Below, piece by piece: positions 20,986 to 32,164 of a stretch of 64,000 nucleotides of DNA (position 1 is its first letter; each line of letters starts with the position of its first letter). The stretch comes from Orthosia cruda (lineage: Eukaryota > Arthropoda > Insecta > Lepidoptera > Noctuidae). Below the pieces are notes generated by a model. It ran no database searches, was not told the DNA's origin, and saw only the letters and a list, made by a program, of their open reading frames with translations. A program made the position numbers and the translations under genes. The stretch lies in the NCBI GenBank assembly GCA_964057195.1, contig OZ059852.1:20945233-21009232 (forward strand), written 5' to 3'.

Positions 20986-21475
20986 TTTTAACCGACTTAT
21001 CAAAAAGGAGGAGATTTTATGTTCGACTTCATGTTTGTTTTTTTTTGTGTAAGTTCACCGATATCTCCTTCAATTGAACTCTTCAATAAATAACGGCAAA
21101 TATCTCGGGATGGCTGCAATCGCATGTCTGTTTATTGCTTATACCATTTCATAACATAACATCACGCCAATACGCTCTAAAGGGGTACGCAGATGTGTTC
21201 AGTTCACCTTGGTACACTCTTATTTCACCGGTTATGTTCAGTTTCATGATATTCGGGTAATCCATTCTAGAATTATAGGTACCTTATTAAACTACTTGCC
21301 TATTAGGTAGGTACCTACACACATATTATTTTTGGTAATCGGTGTCCATAACGCAAAAAATTGGTACTTACCGAAAACCTAAAGACTCCGACTTCAAAAA
21401 AGAAAGTTATTTTTGACTTTGTAGTTTTCTTATTTGGAAGTCGGTAGTATTTTTTGTAAAATAGTTTCTTTACTA
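20986..21475 (+). repeat. REP-A copy, internally deleted
   Basis: Start 'ttaaccgacttatcaaaaag', core 'cgggatggctgcaatcgcat', partial hairpin ('gtccataacgcaaaaaattgg', then 'ggaagtcggtagta'). Part of the core between 'tctccttcaattg' and 'aactcttcaataaat' is missing. Confidence 0.8.
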
Positions 21476-21754
21476 TTTGATTAAGGATATATAATTTTAT
21501 TAACTGCAAATCTTCTTCTTCTTTGTGTGAAGTTCGATGTCTGTATACTATCTACTCCATGTGTAACCTTCACACAATACAACTGTGTTGACAATCCAGT
21601 CGGCCTTGAGTCAACGATGAAATGTGACGCTTTTGTCCAAATCCGTGTGAGCTTGTACAAATTACTAGTATGAAGTTATTTTTATCTCCTTTATTTAGGA
21701 GTTTTCTTATTTTATATATGTCCTGGACCAAGTGCTTAATCAGGGCACTATACA

Positions 21755-22719
21755 GGGTGGAACTATGAAATGCTACCTGAACGGAAACTACTCTTAATAC
21801 TGTAGATAGAAAATTTTACTCAGAGAAAACATTCCTTTATTTTTGAAAAAAACCGGCCATGTGCGAGTCAGACTCGCGCACGAAGGGTTCCATACCATTA
21901 TCGCAGAAACGGCAAAAAAAACACGTTTTTTGTATGGGAGCCCCCTTATATATTAATTTTATCCTGTTTTTAGTATTTGTTGTTATAGCGGCAATAGACA
22001 TACATCATCTGTGAAAATTTCAACTGTCTAGCTATCACGGTTCATGAGATACAGCCTGGTGACAGACAGACAGACAGACGGACCGCGGAGTCTCAGTAAT
22101 AGGGTCCCGTTTTTACCCTTTGGGTACGGAACCCTAAAAAAGAAAACTGTATTCGATGATCCCGAAAATTCGCTTGCCACACCCGGGAATTGAACCGACT
22201 AAAATCTTTAAAAATTACACTCTTAAGTAAGAACTGTATCTTCTACTTTACTTACCCATTCATATCTCACCCCTTTAGATTTTTTTTTGTAAGGAAATGT
22301 AAAAAATAAAATTTGCATTAAATCTTATGCAAATTTAAACGAGTTGAGAGTTAATGTTCAGAATACGATTTATAATATTCACCACAACACGTTAATAAAG
22401 GTCACTAGAAATGAATTCGTTAGAAGAATAAATATGGATAATGATAATTTAAGATTTCATGATTTCCTTTCATTTAGTTTGTTAGAGAGACTTTACCTTA
22501 TAATTGACCCTAACGATCGATGCAATAAAAGTACACTGTAATTTTTAATGATTTTAATCAGTTAGATTTCCGGGTGTGGCAAGCGAATTTTCGAAAACCT
22601 TCGAATGCAGTTTTCTTTCTTTTCAAAAATAAAGGAATGTTTTCTTTGAGTAAAATTTTCTATCTACAGTATTAAGAGTACTTTCCCTTCAGGTGGCATT
22701 ACAAAATTCCATTCTGTAT
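21755..22719. repeat. Fold-back element P3, one arm interrupted by REP-F
   Basis: The left arm ('acagggtgga', 'taatactgtagatagaaaa', 'aaacattcctttatttt', 'aaaattcgcttgccacaccc') is repeated inverted on the right (22571-22719). The left arm is broken by REP-F at 21850-22138, exactly where the right arm reads straight through 'tttctttcttttcaaaaat'. The centre (about 22186-22570) contains an unremarkable 66-codon frame with no recognised function. Confidence 0.78.
21850..22138 (+). repeat. REP-F copy inserted in P3
   Basis: Order: 'accggccatgtgcgagtcag', 'ctcgcgcacgaagggttcc', 'gtatgggagccccc', 'gacagacagacagacggac', 'gggtacggaaccct'. It sits in an A-run ('gaaaaaaacc' left, 'ccctaaaaaagaaa' right), suggesting insertion into A-rich DNA. 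Fragments elsewhere: 18547-18610, 33815-33860, 62715-63235. Confidence 0.8.
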
Positions 22720-23009
22720 ATAATGCCCGGGCATTATGAATCTAGTCAAGTCTTACCATCTTCTTTAAGGAACACAGGCGAAAGACACAATTGAAGGTTT
22801 AGGAAAAAAATATTCATTTATGTATTTAAAAACTAAGAGTGCTTACTTACTAAAAATCGGGGACGATTTTGTATATTTAATATTCAATGGGGCGAGTAGA
22901 TACACTTAGGAAATTATAGGCAAGATCAAAGGGGCGATCGGAGCCTAATCCGAGACCATAACACTTAATCCAAACGGGCGGTTGATGACAACAAGCTCGC
23001 CCACTACTA
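22720..23009. other. No gene seen; unclassified
   Basis: It contains 'aatgcccgggcatt' (a 14-base perfect palindrome at about 22721-22734) and 'gggcgagtagatac'. No frame of note. Confidence 0.4.
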
Positions 23010-23790
23010 CAAAAATCAAAATCAAAATCATTTTTTTTTATTTCACGTAGGCTTACATGGGCACTTATAAAACGTCGACAAAAGGTGCACGGTTCGGGTT
23101 GGTCGTTTCCTATGGAGAAGAACCGGCAAGAAACTCCATGGTTACTCTTTTAAAATGGTTTGGTATATACTATTTCCATGTTACAGCATTAGTACTTAGA
23201 TATGGGGGGACAACGTAGGCCCGACTTATGACAATAAGTCGTAAGAAACTAAAAAAATAAAATAAAAAGATTATATATTTTATAAAAAGTTAACAAATGT
23301 TAACTAGCATCTAGAAGGCCTACAATGTTCACACATTCACAAAACAATCGGTAAAAGAATCTATAAAAAGAAAAAATAATAATAAAAATAAGAATAACAA
23401 GACTAAATTTAACATGTGGCACAAATGTTGTTATCAGTGCTGTAACTATTCTTAGCAAAGGGCTATAAAGATGATTGAAAACCATTGAAAAAAGTCTAAT
23501 TAAAAGATGGAAAGAAAAATGAGATTGAGAATAGTTAGAGACATCCACATATTTGTGCCGTTTACAAGTTACCAGGGAAGCTGCATGCGCAGAAGGAACT
23601 AAGGCCAAATGTTTTTATCTTCAACGTAGTCCTTGATTTTATAATATTCTTTTTTAATAAGGATACGTTTGATGTAGTTTTTGAACTTTCCATCGGTCAG
23701 TTCTATAACTGACTTTGACAACTTGTTATAAAATCTTATACTGTTTATAAGAAAAGACTTGCTAGTTTTCGTACATTACACTTAAACATA
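23010..23790 (-). pseudogene. LINE 3' fragment: end of RT ORF and 3' UTR
   Basis: Minus-strand 23760-23605 encodes the C-terminal LINE domain (SIRFYNKLSKSV, KNYIKRILIKKEYYKIKDY, VEDKNIWP), clearly related to the end of the LINE at 6821-7686. The 3' UTR follows with 'gtgcccatgtaagcctac' and a tail of repeated 'gattttg' at about 23011-23030. A 102-codon frame at 23300-23608 overlaps the UTR and is rich in Phe/Ile; I regard it as chance. Confidence 0.78.
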
Positions 23791-24038
23791 CTACTAAATT
23801 TAGCTACATTTTTTTTACATAGATACAAGTAAATACAATGTAAATAAAAAAACTTTTTGATATCTTGTCATAATTATGTGTTCGATAGGTTGTTGATCTA
23901 AGCGTGTCTACTACTATATAAAATAAAATATATTGTCGGGGGTTTCGGCAATTTCTAATTTTTACTTGTTATCCCTAGGGAATTTACTATTAGTATATTG
24001 AGCAATGGTGGCTCACTGGTAACGGCCCGACTTATAAA

Positions 24039-24202
24039 GGGCGGATTTATCGCGTTCCGCGTTCTCTTCCAGGCAACCAATGATAAAAGCGCATGCGACA
24101 TACGTGTCGCATGCGCTTTTTTGTGTAATTTGTCCTAGCACTGGTTCAGCACTTCCATCATTGGTTGCCTGGAAGAGAACGCGGAACGCGATAAATCCGC
24201 CC
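24039..24202. repeat. Double hairpin inside P1 left arm
   Basis: The outer stem of 46 bp (24039-24084 with 24157-24202; starts 'gggcggatttatcgcg') encloses a second stem, 'aaaagcgcatgcgaca' with 'tgtcgcatgcgctttt'. It interrupts a SINE-like head ('gctcactggtaacggcccga'), so it is probably a small fold-back insertion. The mirror copy is at 31021-31184. Confidence 0.85.
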
Positions 24203-24479
24203 GTTGTAAGTTTGTATTTGTTTTACATCCGACAGAATTTCCTAAGTAGAAAGTCATAATTCGAGGTTTGGCTCGAAGAGATTGTACAATTATTAAGTGC
24301 ATTAAAGTAGCCCCCATACTATAGGATACCCTATGTCGTGGGTTCTAATATTTTCGTCGAAATGATGATGATGCAATAACTGGTACGATCCCCCTTGGCA
24401 TAACTGGCGTCAGTTTCAGGTTTCTTACTAACCGTACCGACTGTCAAACATCTTCAAATGACAGCCGATTACAACGGCT

Positions 24480-24565
24480 AAACGTACTAGCCGAGGCACG
24501 GAGGAATCTCGCTATGTTAAGATGGTAACCCATCCATGGATCGACTCCGGCAAGCGTAACTTAAC
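24480..24565 (-). repeat. 5S-rRNA-like SINE segment, P1 left arm
   Basis: On the minus strand it reads 'aagttacgcttgccgga' then 'ccatggatgggttaccatc'. This aligns with the internal control region of 5S rRNA (AAGTTAAGC... and GGATGGGTGACC). A common lepidopteran repeat carries this block. It is too diverged and incomplete to be a 5S gene. Confidence 0.55.
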
Positions 24566-25589
24566 CTTGAAGATTAACCCGGCTGCTGTTATTATTTAGC
24601 CACGAGCTCCTCTAAAATGTTAAGCAATAAGATTATTTTTCAGTCGCACTTGCATTTTTTCCGATTTTTTGTATGGATAAGGAAAGAGTTAAAAATTGCT
24701 TAAAATTTTGGTTCCTTGACCGTACGTCACCACCAAAATGTTACAATGATATGGTTTTTATTAAGACCAGACCGTTTAGAGCTTAGAATTAATTGTTCAT
24801 CTTCATATTTGTGAGGTCAAATACAGCCAGGTTTGAGGCCTAACGCCAAAATTATAAATCTGATTTAAATACACCTTAACAGTAAAACGCTGAAGGAAAA
24901 CATAGTAAGAAAACCAGCATGACCTAGAACCAAAAAAAACAGACTTTATGTCAACATCTATGGCTCGTCGGCCTTCAAAGTTATATTTAAATCAGCTCAC
25001 AATAGCCCAAATAGCCTGTATGACGCTCCGTGGCACTATTGACGCTCCTGCGGGGCAAGCACAGTCTACTGTGACAGGCTTAATTCATACATTTTTATCA
25101 CAGTTTGGGAGCAAAAGCCGTCATAAAATGCGTGACTCAAGCCTATCACAGACACAGAGGCCGTGCTCGCCCGGCTGATCTGCTTGAGGTACTGGCGCAC
25201 TTCTTTGTCTCAGAAAATTATTGTCGGGGCAAAAAGCACAGGCTGTTTGCCTCCGTGTCGGACCGTTGCTTTTGCTAAGTCTCAATACTGCAAACTGTAG
25301 CCGCGCTTAATGATCTGCTGGCTTCTAATCCAACAAACCAGTTGTTTGCGGATGAATGGACGATTTTATAGGCATGTCGGAGGTACTTTGAGACAGATTA
25401 TTAAATGTTTTTGATAAAAATTTTACTTTAATTAATTTTGTATATTTTAATATGTTTTAATTGTTAATTTTTAATTATACTTATTATGTTTTTTCTTCTA
25501 ATTGAACTTTGTTAATTTTGTAAATTTTATTATGTTTTATTTGTTTATTTTTAATTAGGTTTACTTAGTTACTGTAACTGGTTACTTAA

Positions 25590-27008
25590 CAACCGTTGTA
25601 ATTAAATATAAAGCAAGATGCATCTTCTTTCTCATAACGCCAGACCCATATCTGTAACCTCCATACTCTGTAAGAGTATGGAACGTTTACTCAATACTAA
25701 GCTCCTGGCATACCTAGAAGCAAACGATATCCTTAGTGATCGCCAATACGGCTTCCGCCGAAATCGGTCTACTGGGGATCTTCTAGCGTATGCCATTCAC
25801 ATCTGGAGTGAGGCCATCGAGAGGCACGGGGAAGCGCTTGCCGTCTCCCTAGACATCTCGAAGGCTTTTGATAGGGTCTGGCACGAAAGCCTTATTGCTA
25901 AGCTTCCTTCATTCGGTTTGCCCGGTGGTCTGTGTGATTGGATTGCAGACTTCCTGAGAGATCGGTCCATTCGAGTGGTTATCGATGGCTGCTCGTCGGA
26001 CTACTTGGATATTAATGCCGGGGTCCCTCAGGGGTCGGTACTCTCGGCAACTTTATTCTTGCTGCACATTAACGATCTGCTAAAACCCGGCACCCTTAGA
26101 GATACTTGTCCAACGCTCGTGCTACCGGGCCTCAGATCCAGTCTCTCCGGGAGGCCATGGTGGAGCGCTTAAACCTGTCCTTGCAGGCAGTCTCCGAATG
26201 GGGCGATGCCAATCTGGTCAGGTTTAATGCTGCTAAAACGCAGGCGTGTCTTTTTTTCGCAAAAAAGAGTCAATTTCACCCGGCTCCAACTTGCCGAGAT
26301 GTGACCGTGCCAATAGCTGACCATCTTGAGCTTCTTGGCGTAACGTTGACATCGACTCTCAATTTTGGGCCATACATTGAGGCAAAGGCTCAGCTGGCCG
26401 CCAAAAAACTGGGGATACTTGCAAAGGTGAGAAGGTATTTCACGCCAGAACAGCTGCTCAGCTTGTATCAAGCGCAAGTTCGATCATGCATGGAGTACTG
26501 TTATCATATCTGGGACGGATCTGCCAAATACCAGCTTGATGCACTGGAGTCGATCGAAATGCGGGCCAAGAGACTCATCAGCGATGAGGCACTGGTTAAG
26601 TCAAAGCTCCAGAGCCTTGAACATCGTCGCCGAGTTGCCAGCTTGTCGGTTTTTTATCGGTTACATTTCGGGGAGTGTGCGATGGAATTGCATGATTTAA
26701 TTCCACCCAGCCCGTTCCATCATCAGACTACCAGACGTAGTTTGCGTCATCGATATACGGTGGACATCCCACCCATACGCACTAAACGTTTTGGGAATAC
26801 TTTTATTATGCGTACAGCTAAGGAGTGGAATTCCCTGCCGGAGTCTGTGTTTCCCGATAGCTACAATCTAGGGGTCTTTAAGTCAAGAGTGAATAGGTTA
26901 CTTCTAGGCAAGCGTGCTCCACCATCGACCACATCATCGCTTACTATCAGGTGAGATAGTGGTCAAGCGCGAGCCTATATAAGATAAAAAAAAAAAAAAG
27001 AAAAAAAA
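25590..27008 (+). pseudogene. 5'-truncated LINE in P1 left arm, RT lacking its catalytic motif
   Basis: Starts inside RT (NARPISVTSILCKSMERLL) with no endonuclease and continues DISKAFDRVWH and NAGVPQGSVLSATLF. A net 28-base deletion after LLKPGT removes the YADD catalytic motif and shifts the frame, so the first frame stops at 26172. The C-terminal part reopens (26106-26954: GVTLTSTLNFG, YCYHIWDGSAKY, WNSLPESVFPD). Poly-A tail about 26986-27008. It resembles the Jockey/CR1/Daphne side of the LINE tree; I cannot fix the clade. Confidence 0.88.
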
Positions 27009-27126
27009 CGCCTGTTATATTTAAGTCCAATGTAGCTAAACAATAACGATGGACAACGATGTGGAAGAGTTTTTCGACGCCATTTTTTAGTTTAGTATAT
27101 TTTTAGGTTTAGTTAGTGAGTAGTTT

Positions 27127-28076
27127 TTAACCGACTTCCCAAAAAGGAGGAGGTTCTATGTTCGACTTCATGTTTGTTTTTTTTTTTTTTTGTATATGTT
27201 CACCGATTACTCCGTCAATTGTGGACCGATTTTGAAAATTCTTTTTTTGTTTGAAAAAGTATGTTCCGGAATTGGTCCCATTTTAATTTGGTGAAGATCT
27301 GATAAAGAGCTTCGGAGATATACAACAGAACTCTTCAATAAATAACGGCAAATCTCTCGGGATTACTGCAATCGCATGTCTGTTTGTTGTTTATAACATT
27401 TCATAACATAACATCACGCCAGTTCGCTCTTAAGGGGTAAGCAGATCTCTCATTTCACCGGTTATGTTCAAGTTTCATGAAATCTATTCTAGCGAAATAG
27501 TTCCCTTACTAACTTGCCTATTAGGTACGTACAACTAAAAAGTGAAAAATAAAAAAACTTTTTGCAAAAAAATACTACCGACTTCCAACTACAAAGTGAA
27601 AAATAACTTAATTTTTTTGAAGTCGGTGTCCATAACGCAAAAAAATGGTACCTACGAAAGACACCGACTTCAGTTGTACGTACCTAATAGGCAAGTTAGT
27701 AAGGGAACTATTTCGCTAGAATAGATTTCATGAAACTTGAACATAACCGGTGAAATGAGAGATCTGCTTACCCCTTAAGAGCGAAATGGCGTGATGTTAT
27801 GTTATAAACAACAAACAGACATGCGATTGCAGTAATCCCGAGAGATTTGCCGTTATTTATTGAAGAGTTCTGTTGTATATCTCCGAAGCTCTTTATCAGA
27901 TCTTCACCAAATTAAAATGGGACCAATTCCGGAACATACTTTTTCAAACAAAAAAAGAATTTTCAAAATCGGTCCACAATTGACGGAGTAATCGGTGAAC
28001 ATATACAAAAAAAAAAAAAAACAAACATGAAGTCGAACATAGAACCTCCTCCTTTTTGGGAAGTCGGTTAAAAACT
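27127..28076. repeat. Head-to-head REP-A pair at the P1 centre
   Basis: The left copy is complete from 'ttaaccgacttccc' (27127) through the first hairpin arm. The right copy is inverted and lacks its hairpin end. The arms therefore meet at the REP-A hairpin, a plausible site for a fold-back event during replication. Confidence 0.85.
27537..27671. other. P1 spacer: hairpin end of a REP-A element
   Basis: 135 bp between the arms. It is the normal continuation of the left arm's REP-A (one arm of its hairpin, the loop 'cataacgcaaaaaaatggta', and 'gacaccgacttca'). It ends where the right arm begins abruptly with 'gttgtacg'. The symmetry centre therefore lies at the tip of a REP-A hairpin. Confidence 0.85.
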
Positions 28077-28189
28077 ACTCACTAACTAAACCTAAAAATA
28101 TACTAAACTAAAAAATGGCGTCGAAAAACTCTTCCACATCGTTGTCCATCGTTATTGTTTAGCTACATTGGACTTAAATATAACAGGCG

Positions 28190-29635
28190 TTTTTTTTTTT
28201 TTTTTTTTTATCTTATATAGGCTCGCGCTTGACCACTATCTCACCTGATAGTAAGCGATGATGTGGTCGATGGTGGAGCACGCTTGCCTAGAAGTAACCT
28301 ATTCACTCTTGACTTAAAGACCCCTAGATTGTAGCTATCGGGAAACACAGACTCCGGCAGGGAATTCCACTCCTTAGCTGTACGCATAATAAAAGTATTC
28401 CCAAAACGTTTAGTGCGTATGGGTGGGATGTCCACCGTATATCGATGACGCAAACTACGTCTGGTAGTCCGATGATGGAACGGGCTGGGTGGAATTAAAT
28501 CATGCAATTCCATCGCACACTCCCCGAAATGTAACCGATAAAAAACCGACAAGCTGGCAACTCGGCGACGATGTTCAAGGCTCTGGAGCTTTGACTTAAC
28601 CAGTGCCTCATCGCTGATGAGTCTCTTGGCCCGCATTTCGATCGACTCCAGTGCATCAAGCTGGTATTTGGCAGATCCATCCCAGATATGAGAACAGTAC
28701 TCCATGCATGATCGAACTTGCGCTTGATACAAGCTGAGCAGCTGTTCTGGCGTGAAATACCTTCTCACCTTTGCAAGTATCCCCAGTTTTTTGGCGGCCA
28801 GCTGAGCCTTTGCCTCAATGTATGGCCCAAAATTGAGAGTCGATGTCAACGTTACGCCAAGAAGCTCAAGATGGTCAGCTATTGGCACGGTCACATCTCG
28901 GCAAGTTGGAGCCGGGTGAAATTGACTCTTTTTTGCGGAAAAAAGACACGCCTGCGTTTTAGCAGCATTAAACCTGACCAGATTGGCATCGCCCCATTCG
29001 GAGACTGCCTGCAAGGACAGGTTTCAGCGCTCCACCATGGCCTCCCGGAGAGACTGGATCTGAGGCCCGGTAGCACGAGCGTTGGACAAGTATCTCTCAG
29101 TAACGGTGCTGTCGTCTGCATACCCAAAGGTGCCGGGTTTTAGCAGATCGTTAATGTGCAGCAAGAATAAAGTTGCCGAGAGTACCGACCCCTGAGGGAC
29201 CCCGGCATTAATATCCAAGTAGTCCGACGAGCAGCCATCGATAACCACTCGAATGGACCGATCTCTCAGGAAGTCTGCAATCCAGTCACACAGACCACCG
29301 GGCAAACCGAATGAAGGAAGCTTAGCAATAAGGCTTTCGTGCCAGACCCTATCAAAAGCCTTCGAGATGTCTAGGGAGACGGCAAGCGCTTCCCCGTGCC
29401 TCTCGATGGCCTCACTCCAGATGTGAATGGCATACGCTAGAAGATCCCCAGTAGACCGATTTCGGCGGAAGCCGTATTGGCGATCACTAAGGATATCGTT
29501 TGCTTCTAGGTATGCCAGGAGCTTAGTATTGAGTAAACGTTCCATACTCTTACAGAGTATGGAGGTTACAGATATGGGTCTGGCGTTATGAGAAAGAAGA
29601 TGCATCTTGCTTTATATTTAATTACAACGGTTGTT
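28190..29635 (-). pseudogene. Same LINE in P1 right arm: YADD kept, different stop
   Basis: Mirror of the left copy. Here GTFGYADDSTVTER is intact, but the frame ends at TGA (29024-29026) after REAMVER, where the left arm has a sense codon (TTA). The C-terminal part continues in the same frame (28241-29014). So this copy has a single nonsense mutation in an otherwise open 5'-truncated RT. The poly-T at about 28188-28210 is the reversed poly-A tail. Confidence 0.9.
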
Positions 29636-30654
29636 AAGTAACCAGTTACAGTAACTAAGTAAACCTAATTAAAAATAAACAAATAAAACATAATAAAATT
29701 TACAAAATTAACAAAGTTCAATTAGAAGAAAAAACATAATAAGTATAATTAAAAATTAACAATTAAAACATATTAAAATATACAAAATTAATTAAAGTAA
29801 AATTTTTATCAAAAACATTTAATAATCTGTCTCAAAGTACCTCCGACATGCCTATAAAATCGTCCATTCATCCGCAAACAACTGGTTTGTTGGATTAGAA
29901 GCCAGCAGATCATTAAGCGCGGCTACAGTTTGCAGTATTGAGACTTAGCAAAAGCAACGGTCCGACACGGAGGCAAACAGCCTGTGCTTTTTGCCCCGAC
30001 AATAATTTTCTGAGACAAAGAAGTGCGCCAGTACCTCAAGCAGATCAGCCGGGCGAGCACGGCCTCTGTGTCTGTGATAGGCTTGAGTCACGCATTTTAT
30101 GACGGCTTTTGCTCCCAAACTGTGATAAAAATGTATGAATTAAGCCTGTCACAGTAGACTGTGCTTGCCCCGCAGGAGCGTCAATAGTGCCACGGAGCGT
30201 CATACAGGCTATTTGGGCTATTGTGAGCTGATTTAAATATAACTTTGAAGGCCGACGAGCCATAGATGTTGACATAAAGTCTGTTTTTTTTGGTTCTAGG
30301 TCATGCTGGTTTTCTTACTATGTTTTCCTTCACCGTTTTACTGTTAAGGTGTATTTAAATCAGATTTATAATTTTGGCGTTAGGCCTCAAACCTGGCTGT
30401 ATTTGACCTCACAAATATGAAGATGAACAATTAATTCTAAGCTCTAAACGGTCTGGTCTTAATAAAAACCATATCATTGTAACATTTTGGTGGTGACGTA
30501 CGGTCAAGGAACCAAAATTTTAAGCAATTTTTAACTCTTTCCTTATCCATACAAAAAATCGGAAAAAATGCAAGTGCGACTGAAAAATAATCTTATTGCT
30601 TAACATTTTAGAGGAGCTCGTGGCTAAATAATAACAGCAGCCGGGTTAATCTTC

Positions 30655-30745
30655 AAGGTTAAGTTACGCTTGCCGGAGTCGATCCATGGATGGGTTACCA
30701 TCTTAACATAGCGAGATTCCTCCGTGCCTCGGCTAGTACGTTTAG
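30655..30745 (+). repeat. 5S-rRNA-like SINE segment, P1 right arm
   Basis: Mirror copy of 24480-24565: 'aagttacgcttgccggagtc' at 30661 and 'ggatgggttaccatc' at 30689. Confidence 0.55.
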
Positions 30746-31020
30746 CCGTTGTAATCGGCTGTCATTTGAAGATGTTTGACAGTCGGTACGGTTAGTAAGA
30801 AACCTGAAACTGACGCCAGTTATGCCAAGGGGGATCGTACCAGTTATTGCATCATCATCATTTCGACGAAAATATTAGAACCCACGACATAGGGTATCCT
30901 ATAGTATGGGGGCTACTTTAATGCACTTAATAATTGTACAATCTCTTCGAGCCAAACCTCGAATTATGACTTTCTACTTAGGAAATTCTGTCGGATGTAA
31001 AACAAATACAAACTTACAAC

Positions 31021-31184
31021 GGGCGGATTTATCGCGTTCCGCGTTCTCTTCCAGTCAACCAATGATGGAAGTGCTGAACCAGTGCTAGGACAAATTACAC
31101 AAAAAAGCGCATGCGACACGTATGTCGCATGCGCTTTTATCATTGGTTGCCTGGAAGAGAACGCGGAACGCGATAAATCCGCCC
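31021..31184. repeat. Double hairpin inside P1 right arm
   Basis: Mirror copy of 24039-24202 with one visible substitution in the outer stem ('ccagtcaacc'). Confidence 0.85.
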
Positions 31185-31364
31185 TTTATAAGTCGGGCCG
31201 TTACCAGTGAGCCACCATTGCTCAATATACTAATAGTAAATTCCCTAGGCATAACAAGTAAAAATTTGAAATTGCCGAAACCCCCGACAATATATTTTAT
31301 TTTATATAGTAGTAGACACGCTTAGATCAACAACCTATCGAACACATAATTATGACAAGATATC

Positions 31365-31600
31365 TTGCGAAAATACCCCGATTCAAACAGTAAAATACCC
31401 ATAATTTTTGAACGGCTGAACCGATATTCCTTAAACATAGCTAAGAATCTTTCCGATAATGTCACCTTTCAAATAAAAAACTAAATAAAAATCGGTTCAT
31501 TCATCTAGGAGCTACGATGCCACAAATAGATACACAAACACACAGGCACATACTTGAAACTTATAACACCTCACTTTTTCCATCGGGGGTTATTAAAACA
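31365..31600 (+). repeat. REP-B copy (5' part shared with P1 edge)
   Basis: Words 'cccgattcaaacagtaaaa', 'gaacggctgaaccgat', 'aaaatcggttcattc' and 'cacctcactttttcc', ending 'atcgggggtta'. It continues from the P1 right arm without a break. Confidence 0.8.
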
Positions 31601-31833
31601 CTTTTCAAGCAGGCAAAGCCGCGGTCATAAGCCAGTATAAACACACAAACGTAGTACATACGTCATGATTCGTGCCGCGCCTACATCACGCGTTGACATT
31701 GGTCTGCTTTGGAGTTGAACAATCATTACGTCACCGCGTATTGGTGCAAACTTTCTCCAGCGGAATACAATGTGCGAGGAAATATAATTTCGTTTGTCTG
31801 GGTAACAATGTGAATTGGACACTGTATTTGTTT
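31601..31833. other. No gene seen; unique-looking segment between REP-B copies
   Basis: About 230 bp of balanced composition ('cgcctacatcacgcgttgac', 'ctttctccagcgga'). Both strands show short frames only. It may be the remains of something larger between two inverted REP-B copies. Confidence 0.4.
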
Positions 31834-32150
31834 TTAACCCCCGACGGAATAAGATGAGTTTTATAAGTTTTACGTGTGTTTGTGTATCTGTCTGTGGTAT
31901 CATAGCTCCTAAACGGATGAACCGATCTTGATATTGTTTTTTTTTGTTTCAATGTTATCTTTATCGAGAGTGTTCTTAGCTATGTTTGATGAATAGGTTC
32001 AGCCGTTTAAAAATTACGGGCGTTTTACTGTTCGAATCGGGGTGTTTTCACAGGATATCGTGTCATAATAACGTGTTCATTGCCGATCGAAGCATGTCTA
32101 CTACTAGATAAAAATGTATCGGGGGGTTTTTAAATGTTAAAATGTTACTT
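31834..32150 (-). repeat. REP-B copy, inverted
   Basis: Starts 'aacccccgacgg' and carries 'gtgtatctgtctgtgg', 'cctaaacggatgaaccgat', 'gttcgaatcggggtg' and 'atcggggggttttt', with the 'gttacttgtg' end. Confidence 0.8.
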
Positions 32151-32164
32151 GTGTACTATTTGTC

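Larger units (their letters stand above)
23859..27536 (+). repeat. Giant palindrome P1, left arm (3,678 bp)
   Basis: Every feature in this arm recurs inverted in 27672-31364. Position pairs sum to 55223 in the outer two-thirds and to 55195-55208 towards the centre, because the right LINE copy has 28 extra bases. The outer end is at 'gatatc' (23859). Beyond it the left flank is unrelated, whereas on the right the sequence runs on as REP-B. From outside in it holds a REP-B scrap, a SINE-like head with a double hairpin, a 5S-like SINE segment, a truncated LINE with poly-A, and REP-A. Confidence 0.95.
27672..31364 (-). repeat. Giant palindrome P1, right arm (3,693 bp)
   Basis: Inverted copy of 23859-27536. 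Differences seen by eye are few: single-base changes (for example 'ccagtcaacc' here against 'ccaggcaacc'), poly-A length, and a 28-base block in the LINE that the left arm lacks. The outer end at 31364 continues smoothly into REP-B. The right arm therefore retains native outer context, and the left arm retains native inner context. Confidence 0.95.

Noticed and set aside
23300..23608. 102-codon hydrophobic minus-strand frame as a membrane protein
   Set aside because: It lies in the 3' UTR of a LINE fragment. The hydrophobic look comes from T-rich DNA.
24948..25178. 76-codon frame found twice (also 30045-30275) as a conserved gene
   Set aside because: It is duplicated only because it lies in the palindrome arms. 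Composition and content give no protein signal.
30655..30745. A 5S rRNA gene
   Set aside because: Only the internal control region is recognisable. Flanks do not fold as 5S, and the block is part of a dispersed SINE.
23859..31364. Dismissing P1 outright as a chimeric assembly
   Set aside because: The arms differ by a 28-base indel, a stop codon and substitutions, and have asymmetric junctions. An artefact is still possible and is listed as a check.
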